Positions 22,401 to 33,199 of a DNA stretch of 64,000 nt are shown one piece after another. Each line of letters opens with the position of its first letter. Position 1 is the stretch's first letter. The notes beneath the pieces were generated by a model that was not told the DNA's origin, ran no database searches, and saw only the letters and a program-made list of their open reading frames with translations. Both the position numbers and the translations under genes were made by a program. Source of the DNA: Heliocidaris erythrogramma (Eukaryota; Echinodermata; Echinoidea; Camarodonta; Echinometridae); contig CM046853.1 in NCBI GenBank assembly GCA_025617745.1, positions 29,453,822 through 29,517,821 on the forward strand, written 5' to 3'.

Positions 22401-25400
22401 TGGCAATTACTTCTTGGAAATGATCTGAAGCTGAATGAAGTCATGAGCGACGAAAAGTTTATTTCGTATTGTTTTTTTTTTGCATCGAACAAACGTGTTC
22501 CATTCAGCTCTCCAAAGACAAAGTAAGATTATTAATTCTTTGAATTTGAATCATTGTCGATGTGTCGACAATGAGCATCGCTTCGTGCATCGCTTCGTGC
22601 GACACTAGAGTGATATTTTGGCTAGCCATACGGACTAGAAACTTAAGATTTTGGCTAGTCCGTCGTGATTTTTACTAGCCATTGGCTAGCGGGCTATCGT
22701 TAATGTCGAGCAGCGAGAGCCCCATACATATGCCCGCGATGCCAGCGGACCGGTCACCGGTGCATGGTGCATGCACTGCGTGCAACTGTGTGCAACTCTG
22801 TTTTCACCGCCCATCATTTATCGATGCACCGGTATTCGACCGAATCAAAGCCGTCGAATCCCGGATTATGAAATATTCTATATGACTCAGGCTTAGAAAT
22901 AATAGCAAAGTACTGTAGATACATTGGGAGTGGAATTCATTAACGGGAGGATTGATAGTAAGAAATACATCAGACTATGAGCATTGAAGTGCCTTGCTTG
23001 CAAGGTGTTATCTTTGTTGCACGGATCAAGATATTGGTTCTAAAACGTGATACAGCTACAGATTTTTAAAGTGATTCAATGATATTTAAAAAGTTAAAGC
23101 ACCTAAATTTTTGTGAAGAGTGATTTTAGCATCCCAATAGACAGAAGTACAACAGGACAAAGTTTAAATCTGAAATGGATAATGCAATAACAGAGAATTA
23201 AAAATTATGCTTTTCTGAGAGCTTAGTTTTATGGAATTTTTTTGGAATCCGACTTTTCATGTATCTTAGCTCACCTGAGTAGCACAGATGACTGGTTTGC
23301 CAATCTTGTTGCACCTACTAATCATCATCTTCTGAGCAAGGAACACCTTCTCTGGTGGAATCTCAATACCAAGGTCACCACGGGCAACCATGATACCATC
23401 ACTGGTCTCTAAGATCTCATCAAATCTATGTGAGGGAGAGCAAGGAAAATCAGCATGAAAATGTTAAAGGAAGGAAGGTACACATTATTGGCTTGGTGAC
23501 AAACTAAACTTTTCAGCCAGAGTCAAGACCTAATTTTTTTGTGGGGGGGTCTGTATACATGGTTCCCCCTTTTCATTTTTTTTTTAAATCTGGGAGGGGG
23601 ATATGAAGTTCAAATTTGGGGGTCCATGTGTACCAGAAATCAATCAATTGCAAAATGGCAATAGACAATCACCCTTGCCATTCATATATCATTCAAATAT
23701 CGTTCAAAAGGCTGACCATTACCCAATCAGAATAGTTGTTTCAAATTTGCAACTGATCAAAAACCTATGTGTTACGTGGTCCTGTCAGCATTCTCTTAAT
23801 ACAGGTTTTGTCACATGAAATTCACAACACAAGAGCTAAATCTATTACCCCATTTATGTAGAAAACAGCAGGAATATATTTCTTTTTGCTGACAATCCTA
23901 ATCCATTTCTCTAATCCGTTTCACCCTTTCCCTTAATATAAGGTTGGCAGAAAATTTAAGCACACCATGCAAAACCAGTCCATACCTTTATTTTTGCAAT
24001 GATCAAGAAGTGAGGAAAACCAATACATGCATCATACACTTTAAGGAAATGCCATGAAGTTATCTGAAAAATGATGCTGTCTCATATGGACATATCTTCG
24101 GTATAATTTCATCAAAACTACCTTTTACAGCAAAACACAAAATAATAAATAATCAACTGCTTTGCTTTTGAAGAGTGATTTCATGAGCAAGGTAAGTTCA
24201 ACCATGTCAAACTGCACACTGCCGGATCTCCATAGATTATGCTTGCAATGTCAATTACAGTAAAGTCCCGAGCGACATCAATAAGGAAATGCAATGCTAA
24301 CCTGTTCATATTTTATAGGATACAGACAATTTCTAAGTTGGGACTTACTTGGCTACTCCCTCCTGGTTTTCAATCTTACTGATGATCTTGATATGAGCTC
24401 CCTGCTCACCCAGCACCTCCCTCACCTGTTGAACATCACTAGCCTTACGAATGAATGACGCAAACACCATCTCAACCTAACAAAGGAGAACAAAGGTACA
24501 ATAACTGAAATATATAATAATAAACTTTTCCTTATGTATTTTATTATATGAAATTTCAAATATTTTCAATTTTTATAGATGTGATAATAAAGAATCCCTT
24601 CCTTGTATGAAAATAAGTTACAATAATGATGATTTTACATGTTCCATATGGAGTCAAACCATGTTTAACATTATTGTAGTAAAAAAATGAAATATATGAT
24701 ATTTCATATAATACAATACATAAGGAAAAGTGAGTGTGTGACATCATCGGTTCACTCATTTGCATACCGCCCATGCTATGCATATCACTGTTTCTTGAAA
24801 TAATGCAAAACTTCAAAACGCCATAACTCTCTTATTTTACATCCAATTTCTGTGAAATTTTTACTTTTATGCTTGTTTAATTTTACTCTGTTTAGTCAAA
24901 TCAACTTGATATTGAGGTGGACTTGGCCTTTAATAGAGCAGGACCAGCATGGGCAAAAGCTTGTTCACCCATGTTTTTGCAGATTTTGGAACAAGACAAC
25001 CAGAGTTGGATGAACGTCAAGATCTGCATACATCATCAAAATCACAGATATCACATTCAAATGCAGCGTCATGTGAACATAAAAAGAATTCCTCAAACAA
25101 CCCCATTCTTCATACCTTGAGTTTCTCTTTGAAGCGAGCTCAGGGGGGCATTTCATCAAGTGTCTTGTTGGTGATTTTTACCGACAAATTTGCTCTCAGC
25201 CAATCAGATGCAAGGATTTCAATAGCTTATAACAGTTATTGCAACTTGTCATTGATGACAAGTTTTATGAAACAGGGCCCAGCACTGTACACTTAAGGTA
25301 AACATGCCCTTATTATGAAGGTCACATTACCAAATAGAACAAGGATTAGGAGCACTTCAAGCAAATGTTTATCTGTGTCTGACATTAAGAAAGGACGCAC

Positions 25401-28400
25401 TGAACTATTCTGCAGAACTCAAGCACCATCATGTAAAAGGAATCTTGACATTCAACCAATAGAAATTAGAGATAGTCAAACAGACAACAATGGGGATTAA
25501 GAGGGATCTCAGGGATTATCTACCATGATCTTCAACATCAACGTTGAGTGTGTAGTACGACTGTTTATATGTGATGTGTGCAATTAAAATGTTGAAAGTG
25601 GTATGTTGACACTATGTTCATTGCAATATGATGTCCTGTGGTATTGAATAAACCAAGATCACTTTCTCACTTCCAGAACTATTTGTAAGAAATACATGGT
25701 TTTGAAACACCATGATCTTCGCATTCATTTCCGAATATGATCAACTCACCCCATGCTCTAAACCAAATTTGAGATCTCCCTTGTCTTTCTCAGAGAGTGC
25801 AGGTAGGTCCACCTCAGCATTTGGTAGGTTAACCCCCTTCCTGCTGCCAAGCATGCCTCCATTGATAATCTTACAGTCAAGGAAGTCAGCACCTGCAATG
25901 AGAAAAACATTTCAATGAATAACATACTGTATATCATGTTGTACAAATCATACCCGTGTATTCAAAAACTAATTTGCATTAAGCTAGAATGTGTAAAATG
26001 AACCTCAAAAAACTTAGCCTGACATTCATAAAACCCTAAAAGTGGGGCCCGCATGGAACCCAAGTCAGAGTTTCGGTTCGAGCACCTGCGAGTACGTCGA
26101 CTAGTCTAATCCCAAGCCCCTTTATGTTTATTGAGAAAGTATTTAATGTTGTAATATATTTTTATAGAAGTAATATTAGAAGCTTATGTTTTGAATATGG
26201 TATTGGGACATGGAACCCCTAACATACATAGCAAAATATTTTTTGGCGATTGAAAAAAAGAAAGAAATGTACCTGAATCTGGTAATAAATTTGTAGTGCA
26301 TTCTCATAAACAGCTAGTATGTATTGCATCTGCCTAAAATGAAAATAAAACTCACTTTGTTTGGTTTATTGATGTTACAATTAGATTAGCAGGCTCTGCA
26401 ATAAATCTGTTATAATAAGACCATGTTCTTAAAACAATAATTATCCAACATACCAAGTTCGGTTACTTCCAGCGCAATTAGGCCATCATCCACAAAGATA
26501 GTGCCACCTACATCTAAAACCTTCCCCATGTTTCCGTAGTCTACGTAGATCTTCTCTGCAGTGCCTGACTCTGCATCAGCCTTGTTCAGACTGAGACGGA
26601 GTTTCTTCCCAGTCTCCAGCTTCACCTCTGCTGATCCTCCCTGGGTCAAACCAAGTTCAAGAATTGATATTTGCAATTTGGGGTTCATAGGTTAAATTTG
26701 GACCTCATATAAAGGAATTTTGCACATAAGAAAGTGTTAACTCTGAATTTATATTCAGATAATAATTCACATGATTAGCATGTGAATATTGGATATTGTT
26801 TTTCCACTCTATAAACAGGGTTATATAATAACAAATATAATAAAACCTAGTGGTGATTGGTATAAACAATCTTGCATTGCTAGTGTTTGGTTTTTTCATT
26901 TTTTTCTTTCCATCTATCTCCACCTCTTCATGGTGGATGCATACAGCCTGGGTTATCAGTGGCTATCAGTGGCTATCAGTGGCTAATTACTGCTTCCATC
27001 TTGTAAGGCAAAACATATTGTTTTGTAAAGCACTGTCTTACACAAAGGTTATAAAAAATACTAAACAAAATGAGCACCAATAACCATGTCAACAACTCAG
27101 CAAAAGAAAAATAATAATTTAGAAGACATTCACTCTAGTAAAACTCAAAAACCTAGAATTGCTCAAAATTGTATTACACTTTTAGCTTTTCTGGAAAAAG
27201 AAAAGATTTAAAATAATTCAAGGTAGAGTCTACCATTTGCAAATCATAAATTGGGTTAAGAATTGGGGGATATCTAAATGGTATGAAAAGCAACAAAAGC
27301 ATTATTAACACAAAGTGGAAACTTTGAGAGAATGGCACATTTTTATACAGCTCGACTGCGAGTAATATGCCCCCCAGTTAATTTGAGTACCACTTTCATG
27401 TGCCATTATGTCACATAACAATGCTAAACACATACCAGTAAAATGAATACATACACAGCTTACACAAGTAGCATTGGAATTGCTCATGAAACATGAGCTT
27501 TGACATATTCCACAGCAAATTCCCTCCAGATAATTGATGGTTTGCACACAACTAACATTTATCTTTATGAAGTACACTGATGATTTTCTGATATACTTAC
27601 ACCTGCCAAGAGTCCAGTTCTGATCTCTGGTCCCTTCGTGTCAAGTGCTACAGCAATGCTGCATGTGCGCAACTTGGTAAGACGGCTCTCAGCTTCACGA
27701 ACATTCTTGATCGTTTCTGCATGGTACTAGATGATGACAAAAAAGAGGGAAGGATTCCATTGAGCTTGCTTGATTCAGGAAGATGCACAATTTTGTAGTC
27801 TCATAAACCCTTTCAAGACAATTGACCACATTATGTGGTTTGGCTCAATAACCTTTGATTCAGAGCTCTAAAACATATACCAGATGCCTGCCAGATGCAT
27901 GAGTAGAAACAGCAAAACACACTCTGTGTCCATTTTTGTTGCATGACTATATTGCATTTGACGCCAGGAATTTTAAAAAGCAGAATAAGTTTTAAAATTC
28001 TTAAAGTGACAACACATTGAGAGGTTCAAAATCTTTGGTTTTTTTAATCAAACTTGGCAATTTTTTTCAACTTTTCGACAAAATCGCTAACCATGTACAG
28101 TATATTGTATATTGTTTTCAAAGACATACACCTTATTAGCACCATGTAGCATGAAAAGAAAGATAATATTGCTGCCAATTTGAAGAACAAAATGTGATCA
28201 ATTTAGCCCTTAAATAATTCCTGTCCTGAAAGGGATAAACACTGGAGTAAGAGCCTGGAAATCAAGAAACTCATCATTCATTACATTTGTCCTTTTTCTT
28301 TTTTCTTCCAAATATTAAAAAACGTTACTTCTACTTGATAGCCAAGAGTAGTTAGAGTCGTAGCAGGATTTAAAGTGTAAGGGCAGGGCTTAAACAACCT

Positions 28401-30399
28401 ACCCAGACAGGAAAGTTAAGGAAAGAATAGCAATATACTTTGGTCACATCAAAAGCCATCAGAGTCTTTTGAAAGATATGTTAGAAGGGAGAGTAGAATG
28501 TACTAGACGAAGAGGAAAGCCGAGAACTAACTGGGAAGAGAACATTAAAGGAGAATTAAGCCCTGATTACAAATTTACTTATATTGGAAGGTGTAATATA
28601 TTCCTACTTATTGGCCTAAATCATTTTCTAATAAGATATCAGAAAAGGGTATAAATAAAGATATTCCAACACCCGGTATTGTCTCCTACTCATTTACATG
28701 GGGGCTGCCATTTTCTTGCTGATTTGGAGTTGTACATGACCCATTGAGAAATGTTCCAGTCAGGAAGATATTTTGAATCCAAATCCTAAATTGATTTTCT
28801 TCATTACCTAAAATCCCATATGTGACGGAAAATATAAAGTGGGTGTTTACATGTATTATAAAAATTAAATCTTTATAATGATACTTTTAAATTGTCTGGT
28901 TTTGCTTAACAAAAATCTATTTTCTTGGGTTTGCCAAACAGAGCAGAACATAATATATGCAGCATGCATTCTGACTTTTCAAGTCCATTATCCGAAAGCA
29001 GGTGAATGCATAGTTTGCCGCTATAGATGCTCAGGGAAGAAACATCCATAAAATTTGAATTAATTTGCTCCGTCCCATCCGTCCAGTATCGAGAAAATAG
29101 ATTTCTATTAAGCGAATATCGATTTTCAACAGAAATATATAAGGAAATCTTCAGTTTAAAAGAAGATTGACATATCTATTCTATATTTTTAATCTCAAAT
29201 GGGTTTTTAATTTTGAAAAAGGCAATTGAGCATTTGGATTAAGAAAATCTTCTTGTACACATAAACAAAATGGCAGCCCCCATGTGCTGCTAGCAGACGA
29301 TACATATTGCTAGCAGATGGTAAATTTTGCTCAGAAAAATTTGATTCGTATCGATCTCGTATATTTTGACGCGAAGCCATATAGTCTAACAAGTAGGAAT
29401 AAATAACACCTTTGAACACTATCGTCTTTATTTTTGAGCGTAATTCTCCTTTAAGACCTGGGGTGGTATTCTGAAAATTGTTGTAAGTTTTGTGTTAAGT
29501 ATTTCAATGTGAATTGTCATAACAAATTGAAATTGCGAGGAGTAAACACTTATCATTGGCGCCTGCGCAGATACCTTTTCCAACTTTACGCGAACGCGGA
29601 TAGCTGTGCACAGATATTAACCAATGACTTGTCCTAATATTGATTTGTTATGACAATTAATATTGAAATACTGAAGATAAAAGTTACAACAATTTTCAGA
29701 ATACCACCCCTGGAGCGAAAAAACGCTGCAAGACTGCACTAGAATGGCACAGAACAGAGAAGTGTGGAAAAATGTTGCAATCAACCTCCGAACCCTGAGA
29801 AGATACCATGATAGATAGATAGAAAGTGATAGTCTGATAAAATAGAGTGATGTAACTTTAATTACCTCATGTGATCCATGTGAGAAGTTCATACGAGCTA
29901 TGTTCATCCCATTCTTGATCATATCCATCAGGGTATCGATGCTACGAGAAGCAGGTCCTGAAAATTAAAAGGACAAATGCAATTCTTTATGAAAAATATG
30001 ATACATATTCTGTAATTTCTTAGTAGCATGTTCATTTGAGATGTGAGATTTGTAGATGAAAGTCTACAAATCTACTAAGTATTGCTGAGTCAAAAATTTA
30101 ATGCTATCTTCATAAGCAATTCTTATTAAAAAAGGACATAATGTACTGTAGCAGAAATGGATTCAAATTTATCAGTGATTTTTGCGCATATATTTGGGTA
30201 ATCATCAAGAACTGTCACGAACCATACCAATGGTGCAGACGATTCCAGAGTTGCGCACATTGCCTGGACGTGATTCAATGTGGAGCTTGCTGCAGTGGTC
30301 CAAGAAAGTGTTGGCTGTGACCACCTTGTACTGGGCCATCTGGAAATAATGTTCACTGTCATGTTCATCGTCCGCAACGTGGGGGCGCTTTGCAGCCAT
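16181..30399 (-). CDS. PKM: Pyruvate kinase, complete, ten coding exons
   Basis: Catalyses phosphoenolpyruvate + ADP to pyruvate + ATP, the last step of glycolysis; cytosolic tetramer. Exons (minus): 30399-30228, 29957-29866, 27726-27601, 26640-26454, 25892-25750, 24476-24349, 23425-23275, 21889-21737, 17787-17621, 16472-16181; 1611 nt, 536 aa (human PKM 531). By alignment from memory, the catalytic site is intact: Arg79, Asn81, Ser83 ([11 protein letters not shown]), Asp117 and Thr118 ([12 protein letters not shown]), Lys274 and Glu276 (ISKIENQEG), Asp300 ([12 protein letters not shown]), Thr332 (VICATQ). The fructose-1,6-bisphosphate loop is TKTGRS (436-441), with Trp488, Arg495 and [13 protein letters not shown] at the end. 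Lys437 is the residue of allosteric M2/L/R forms, not the Glu of vertebrate M1. Only one version of the isoform-determining exon is seen. The symbol is by similarity; an invertebrate may name it PK or PKM. Confidence 0.97.
16769..17057 (-). mobile_element. tRNA-derived SINE in pyruvate kinase intron 9
   Basis: Read on minus, the head begins GGTGTCGTGGTCTAGTGGAT (A box) and has B box GGTTCGAATCC. It is followed by a core with CTCCACCCAGGTGAAGTAAA and GGGTACCCGGTAGG, and an AT-rich tail. The CCACCCAGGT...GGGTACC core resembles the conserved central domain of widespread metazoan SINEs; the exact family is not asserted. Confidence 0.85.
17621..17787 (-). CDS. PKM: Pyruvate kinase exon 9 (isoform/allosteric exon)
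   Basis: Residues 385-439, [20 protein letters not shown] to [10 protein letters not shown], plus two bases of Arg440. Corresponds to the exon that vertebrates duplicated into mutually exclusive M1/M2 forms. No second copy was seen in the flanking introns. Confidence 0.95.
17968..18539. mobile_element. Fold-back MITE, TIR AAGGGAAATCCAACCTT
   Basis: Left end AAGGGAAATCCAACCTT, right end AAGGTTGGATTGTCCTT, 15 of 17 complementary. Inner inverted pairs GAAATCGGACAAG/CTTGTCCGATTTC and GTGGACAACTCCCCCATT/AATGGGAGAGTTGTCCAC make most of the element self-complementary. Target duplication unclear. Confidence 0.75.
19171..20122. mobile_element. Nested inverted-repeat element, TIR AAAATTATTAGACCAAGCT
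   Basis: The left arm 19171-19237 is inverted at 20043-20122 (AATTATTAGACCAAGCT ... GCATACAAAACGAAC). Inside are further inverted pairs: CCGAAAACGGTG near 19300 against CACTGTTTTCGG near 19590, and CATCAATCTTGGTCTATTAA near 19722 against its complement near 19960. No transposase frame. Confidence 0.75.
21110..21560. repeat. Satellite related to 345-1200
   Basis: Three to four monomers, TGACCTCTGTGACCTTTGACC...CCCAAAATCTAATCAGA...GAGCCAAGTTTGAAGTTGAT...AATGGTTCTTAAGTTAT. TGACCTCTGTGACC recurs near 21244, 21364 and 21509. Perfect TGACCTTTGACCT at 21253-21265 and 21373-21385. Confidence 0.85.
21737..21889 (-). CDS. PKM: Pyruvate kinase exon 8
   Basis: 51 codons, residues 334-384, [20 protein letters not shown] to [11 protein letters not shown]. 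Phase 0 at both ends. Confidence 0.97.
21890..23274. other. Pyruvate kinase intron 7
   Basis: Mostly the 918-bp transposon at 21978-22895. The remainder is AT-rich and featureless. Confidence 0.8.
21978..22895. mobile_element. 918-bp DNA transposon, TIR TAAGCCTGAGTC, 8-bp TSD GAAATAAT
   Basis: TAAGCCTGAGTC at 21978 and GACTCAGGCTTA ending 22895 are perfectly inverted. GAAATAAT flanks both (21970-21977 and 22896-22903). Subterminal regions also mirror (CATCGAATCCCG near 22023, GTCGAATCCCGG near 22853). An 8-bp duplication fits hAT-like families, but no transposase is visible. Confidence 0.88.
23275..23425 (-). CDS. PKM: Pyruvate kinase exon 7
   Basis: Residues 284-333, [20 protein letters not shown] to [11 protein letters not shown]. 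Contains Asp300 and Thr332. Confidence 0.97.
24349..24476 (-). CDS. PKM: Pyruvate kinase exon 6
   Basis: Residues 241-282, [20 protein letters not shown] to [14 protein letters not shown], plus two bases of Lys283. Contains catalytic Lys274 and Mg-binding Glu276. Confidence 0.97.
24525..24730. repeat. 206-bp inverted repeat
   Basis: CTTTTCCTTATGTATTTTAT at 24525 is inverted ending 24730 (about 26 of 30 positions). Small fold-back element. Confidence 0.75.
25143..25280. mobile_element. Short MITE with GGGGGGCATTTCATCAAG end
   Basis: Left GGGGGGCATTTCATCAAGTG, right ACTTGTCATTGATGACAAG then TTTTATGAAACAGGGCCC. Imperfectly inverted ends of the GGGC-TTTCATxAAA type, also seen at 31573-32601. 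Confidence 0.6.
25750..25892 (-). CDS. PKM: Pyruvate kinase exon 5
   Basis: Completes Gly193, then residues 194-240: [20 protein letters not shown] through [35 protein letters not shown] is the family signature at the B-A domain return. Confidence 0.96.
25893..27600. other. Pyruvate kinase introns 4 and 3
   Basis: Intron 4 (25893-26453) and intron 3 (26641-27600) flank exon 4. AT-rich. The only pattern is GTGGCTATCA repeated three times near 26960-26985. Confidence 0.7.
26454..26640 (-). CDS. PKM: Pyruvate kinase exon 4 (B domain)
   Basis: Residues 131-192 plus one base. [20 protein letters not shown] to [13 protein letters not shown]. This is the mobile lid domain that closes over the active site. 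Confidence 0.95.
27601..27726 (-). CDS. PKM: Pyruvate kinase exon 3
   Basis: Residues 89-130, [20 protein letters not shown] through [17 protein letters not shown]. Donor GGCAGGT|GTAAGT is preferred over GCAG|GTGTAA because only it keeps phase 0 with exon 4. Confidence 0.95.
28548..29451. mobile_element. 904-bp element, TIR AAGGAGAATTAAGC, TA target
   Basis: AAGGAGAATTAAGC at 28548 is inverted as GCGTAATTCTCCTT ending 29451. TA at 28546-28547 and 29452-29453. The target is the LINE frame, so the insertion is precisely bounded. Inner mirrored text CATGGGGGCTGCCATTTT (near 28698) against AAAATGGCAGCCCCCATG (near 29267). Confidence 0.88.
29462..29708. mobile_element. 247-bp MITE, TIR GGTGGTATTCTGAAAATTG, 5-bp TSD CCTGG
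   Basis: GGTGGTATTCTGAAAATTG at 29462 is inverted as CAATTTTCAGAATACCACC ending 29708. CCTGG at 29457-29461 and 29709-29713. Excision in silico restores the LINE frame K-T-W-S-E-K. Confidence 0.9.
29866..29957 (-). CDS. PKM: Pyruvate kinase exon 2
   Basis: Residues 59-88, [20 protein letters not shown] then [10 protein letters not shown]. Holds active-site Arg79, Asn81 and Ser83. Donor GAG|GTAAT. Confidence 0.96.
30228..30399 (-). CDS. PKM: Pyruvate kinase coding exon 1
   Basis: ATG at 30399, residues 1-57 ([20 protein letters not shown]...IVCTI) plus one base of Gly58. The exon enters at 30411 after TTTCAG, leaving 12 nt of leader here, so at least one untranslated exon lies upstream. Confidence 0.95.
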
Positions 30400-30411
30400 G
30401 ATGAAGATGAT

Positions 30412-32826
30412 CTGAAATGACAATTACCTGGCAAAAGCAAAAAATCACACAAATTCAATTGTCCATATCAAGTTTGGGATGAGGACCTTAGCCAGTTCAA
30501 ACAGAGGTTAAAAAAAATTGTTAAATACAATAAGTAAAGCCATCAACTTTAGTTCAACACATAATTAGCTCCTAAGGTATGCCTGACAAAAACCATCAGG
30601 CTAAATTAATCACCCCCCCCCCCCCCCTCCATTACATCTAATAATGATGATTTGACAAACAATGACAAATTCACAAATATAAACATATTTCCCCACAGAA
30701 CATGTACCTCAAAAGAAAAACCAGGCATGTATATGGGGGAAATGGTATCTCTTTGGTTTGCTTTGCACAAATATTCAACTTGCATCACGATAAGGGGTAT
30801 ACTCTATACATGTACAAATCTGGAAGGACATGAAATGGTATGTCCACATGACCTTTGGCTGTCACAAGAATGTCTGATGCTTATGAATGTCTGATAGCTT
30901 ACAAGTTACAAACACATTTGTTTGAACATTGGCAGGGGTTGCCCACTGTCAAGGCTAGTGTAAAACTCCTACCACAGCTCTTTCCGAGTTTCCCAAATCT
31001 CTTCAGGATTTTCCAGAGCTAAATTGCTGCCCTGTAATTTTTTTCTTTTGTTTTATCTATAATGTGCAATGACCACATTTGTAACTTCATTCTGCTTGAA
31101 GGTTAGCTACCAGGTCACTGTCCCAAAGATACATTTTGATACCCCCAAATAACAGGAAAACAGTTTGACAAAAAACACGACTATAAAAACGACTAAGTCA
31201 ACAATATCTCACTATCGTGACTACTGGACTCTGACTTTTGAACTTGCAAATTGCTTTTTTCAGGGACCAAAGCCCTGCAATAGTTCACTCCTCCCTTTCT
31301 GATGTGATTCTACAGCATTAGTGTAGTGAAAAGAAATTAAGGGAAGCCATTTTAAAATAAATACCATACCAGTGTCAAACAATAGCATGGATTGGACTGA
31401 AGTGAAAGTGATGAACTAACATCCCAAATACTGGCTTAGAAATTATCCACTATAGGATAGAATACAATACTCAATAGAATAAAAATACAACAATCAAACA
31501 GATAGAATACAAAATTTCAAGCTCAAATAAATAAAATGTTGATTATGAAGCAATGTCTACCATGTTGTCTACCTGGGGGTCGTTTCATCAAATCAACTCC
31601 ATGACAGTCATAACTGTTGTCGGCGATCTACGGAAATGTCATGGACCTGAAAAACTGTTTCACGAAGACATGATAAACGACAACTCAATGATATCGATAC
31701 TCATCAGCGAAAAAACATAGTCTATATCACAGTCCATTGGAATTATCGTCAATTACCCAAACAGATTTTGAGGCTCAGTTTTCCCCAAACTATTCCAAAA
31801 TGTAAAAAATGGCAGCAAAGATGAATGCTTGTAATACAAACATCCCGTTTACATGAAAAGATGTGTTTCTTATGGCATCTTAGAATTTATAAAATTGAGA
31901 AAACTCGAGGAGGCTTTTGCGATGTACGAATCTAGATTTGTAGGTAAGAGGATACCGTAATTGACTAATTACGGAAAGAAGACCCAAATCGTGTTCATTT
32001 TAGAGAAAATGATTAAATTAAGATATCTTATGGCCCAATTTTAAATATTTATTCATTAAAAGATACATAGTCATAGAATATCATTCATATCAAAGCATTG
32101 CGTGAAAACGGGAGAAAAGGCGAAAATACATACATGATAAATTGTCGTCGTTCACATGGGTTTGTATATACAGACTGTTCCGTTTTCGATGCTGATTCTA
32201 TGGTAGACGGATGTGGGTATTTTTAATATTAATCTCATTTACTTGTTGGGGGGTCAAGAAGCCACAAGAACATATTGTTCATCTGTACAATATTATAATA
32301 CGGACATTAGTAATACTATCTGGTAAAGGAATGATAAAGGATAGTGCTTGGAGATCAGGAAATAAATGTTCTCTTAATTTACATTTATTTTTTCGCAGCC
32401 CATAGACTAACTAAAAACTGGCTTGTGATGGCGTTCTAAAAAGATATGACAGGTCTGGAGTACCGACAAGTCACTTGTCAGCGAAGTTGTCGCTGGTCTT
32501 GGCAAAGACGGCTTTGTGAAACACTTAGCGGACAAGTTGAGCGACAGTGTCGAGATGTCGCTGATCTTGTCGTTATGACGGTTTGATGAAACGACCCCCA
32601 GTAGTACTAGTAGTAGTAGTTAGTACCAGGCAGTACGGTAGTGCACTGACTGGCCACCCGGCACAAGCGCAGGATGAACTCGGGTTTTGACCGGGCAAGA
32701 ATTTATGTTAACATTATAAAATACGGGCTAAATCTTAGTTTAAAGTGAATACAAGAAGTACAACAAATAGACTGAACAGTCACTTTAACTTCACACTTAA
32801 TGATTTCACTTCATTTTACCACTCAC
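30412..32826. other. Pyruvate kinase 5' intron (upstream of the start codon)
   Basis: Runs from the leader acceptor at 30412 towards a candidate untranslated exon at 32827. Contains a C16 run near 30611 and a 1-kb inverted-repeat element (31573-32601). Confidence 0.5.
31573..32601. mobile_element. 1.03-kb element, TIR CTGGGGGTCGTTTCATCAAA
   Basis: The 20-bp left end is perfectly inverted as TTTGATGAAACGACCCCCAG ending 32601. The next bases also mirror imperfectly (GACAGTCATAACTGTTGTCG against CGACAGTGTCGAGATGTCGC...GTCGTTATGAC). No coding frame recognised. Target duplication not evident. Confidence 0.85.
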
Positions 32827-33080
32827 CGTTTAAATTAAAGCAAATAAAGTCAACAGACAAGTCTGGCAGCCGGATGATCTCGATCTCGTACATGCACAAA
32901 TCAAACGCGTGTTATCAGGCGACAATACAGGCGACCGGCCGGCCGGGTCTACTCTATAGTCTGTGCTAGCTGGGGCGACCCTGGGGATGCACTGCACCAG
33001 TGCACGTAGACGTCCAACGCGAAACCCTCGAGCCTCCAGTCAGACTTTTAATAATACCAAGACAGATTACACTCACCTAC
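32827..33080 (-). promoter_or_regulatory. Candidate pyruvate kinase promoter and untranslated first exon
   Basis: Local CpG- and GC-rich island (32870-33040) in AT-rich DNA. On minus it runs into a good donor, TTTAAACG|GTGAGT at 32826. It lies upstream of a coding exon that begins with a splice acceptor and only 12 nt of leader. This is inference; no transcript evidence. Confidence 0.4.
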
Positions 33081-33199
33081 TTCCGTAGTACATTTGGCAG
33101 GCGTAAATTGCTGTGTTAAAAAGACGGGGGGGGGGGGGGGATAGGTACGTTCGCCAGGTATAACACGTATCTTTTTAAAGTCTGATTTTTGCACGAGAG

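Larger units (their letters stand above)
23426..25749. other. Pyruvate kinase introns 5 and 6 with exon 6 between them
   Basis: Intron 6 (23426-24348) shows nothing notable. Intron 5 (24477-25749) has an inverted pair at 24525-24554/24701-24730 and a short MITE at 25143-25280. Confidence 0.75.
28417..29811 (+). pseudogene. LINE reverse transcriptase C-terminal fragment, split by two MITEs
   Basis: Segment 1 (28417-28547) reads [20 protein letters not shown] and then [23 protein letters not shown]. The frame resumes after removing the two MITEs at 28548-29451 and 29462-29708, giving [20 protein letters not shown] and then [16 protein letters not shown] near 29811. The FGHI...EGR...RRRGKPR...W...I and W...LA..R..W pattern is typical of the tail of endonuclease-reverse-transcriptase LINE polyproteins. 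Upstream domains are absent (5' truncation). Confidence 0.8.
27727..29865. other. Pyruvate kinase intron 2
   Basis: Contains a plus-strand LINE fragment split by two MITEs (28417-29811). The rest is AT-rich. Confidence 0.85.
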
